This document shows, piece by piece, positions 7,633 through 7,729 of a stretch of DNA of 7,729 nucleotides. A program made the translations under genes and the position numbers. Numbering within the stretch: the stretch's first letter is position 1; the number at the start of each line of letters is the position of its first letter. The DNA comes from Methanomicrobiales archaeon (GTDB lineage Archaea; Halobacteriota; Methanomicrobia; Methanomicrobiales; Methanoculleaceae): NCBI GenBank assembly GCA_012521035.1, contig JAAYND010000316.1, positions 1-7,729 on the forward strand. Reading direction: 5' to 3'. A model generated the notes under the pieces. That model was not told the DNA's origin. It saw only the letters and a program-made list of their open reading frames with translations, and did no database searches.

Positions 7633-7729
7633 GAGCTCAGCATGCAAAACCTTTCCTCAAATGGGCCGGTGGAAAGAGACAGCTACTGGACGAACTCGAT
7701 ACGCGGCTCCCCCCGGGGGTGAGGGAAGG
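7629..7729 (+). CDS. Dam/DpnM-type (D12 class) N6-adenine DNA methyltransferase, 5' end only
   Basis: Only the first 33 codons are in the window; the gene runs off the right edge in an open frame. The visible peptide contains KPFLKWAGGKRQLLDEL at residues 7-23, which closely matches the N-terminal AdoMet-binding motif of Dam and DpnM proteins (FLKWAGGK..LL), followed by LPPG as is common there. The ATG overlaps the TGA of the ATPase gene (ATGA at 7629-7632), and GAGG at 7621-7624 gives a short-spaced ribosome-binding site. It is therefore very probably co-translated with the ATPase and a member of the same operon. Relatives often methylate adenine in GATC, but specificity cannot be deduced from this fragment, nor can completeness of its DPPY motif. 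It is a second adenine methylase, of a different family from the first gene. Confidence 0.85.
   Translation, partial: MRAQHAKPFLKWAGGKRQLLDELDTRLPPGVRE

Overview
The window carries one tightly packed, plus-strand operon that looks like a DNA-modification and phage-defence locus. High GC in most coding sequence, heavy use of CTC, ATC, GCC and CGG codons, GGAG/GAGGGG ribosome-binding sites and ATGA stop/start overlaps would suit a methanogenic archaeon of the Methanomicrobiales (Methanoculleus-like). That assignment is inference from style and composition only: no rRNA, tRNA or housekeeping gene is present to confirm it, and a GC-rich bacterium is not excluded.

Layout. Positions 1-190 are a non-coding leader with a 12-bp perfect palindrome (23-34) and a tandem array of about five 11-bp units related to GATGGATAAAT (78-132). 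Then follow: (1) a large DUF1156/COG1743-type adenine-specific DNA methyltransferase with a Zn-ribbon (191-3124); (2) a GmrSD/BrxU-like DUF262 protein with a C-terminal HNH nuclease (3128-4807); (3) a DUF499/COG1483-type P-loop ATPase (4804-7632); and (4) the first 33 codons of a Dam/DpnM-type (D12 class) adenine methyltransferase (7629 to the window edge). Junctions 2/3 and 3/4 are 4-base ATGA overlaps and junction 1/2 is a 3-base gap, so all four should be co-transcribed and probably translationally coupled.

How the genes may work together. DUF1156 methylases and DUF499 ATPases are recurrent partners in predicted defence islands, usually, as I recall, with DUF3780, helicase and PLD-nuclease genes. 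Here a DUF262-HNH nuclease, the kind of effector seen in type IV restriction (GmrSD, BrxU) and in phosphorothioate-linked defence (SspE), sits between methylase and ATPase, and a second adenine methylase follows. The likely reading is a restriction-modification-like or BREX/DISARM-like multi-gene system: self-DNA marked by one or both methylases, the ATPase acting as sensor or motor, and the DUF262-HNH protein cutting non-self or oddly modified DNA. The operon runs out of the window, so later components cannot be seen.

Composition is mosaic. Two parts of the first methylase (about 1060-1400 and 1650-1925) fall to about 43% GC in hand-counted lines, against 70-80% in the blocks that carry its conserved motifs. 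The nuclease gene is also poorer in GC than much of the ATPase gene. This suggests module swapping within a defence locus.
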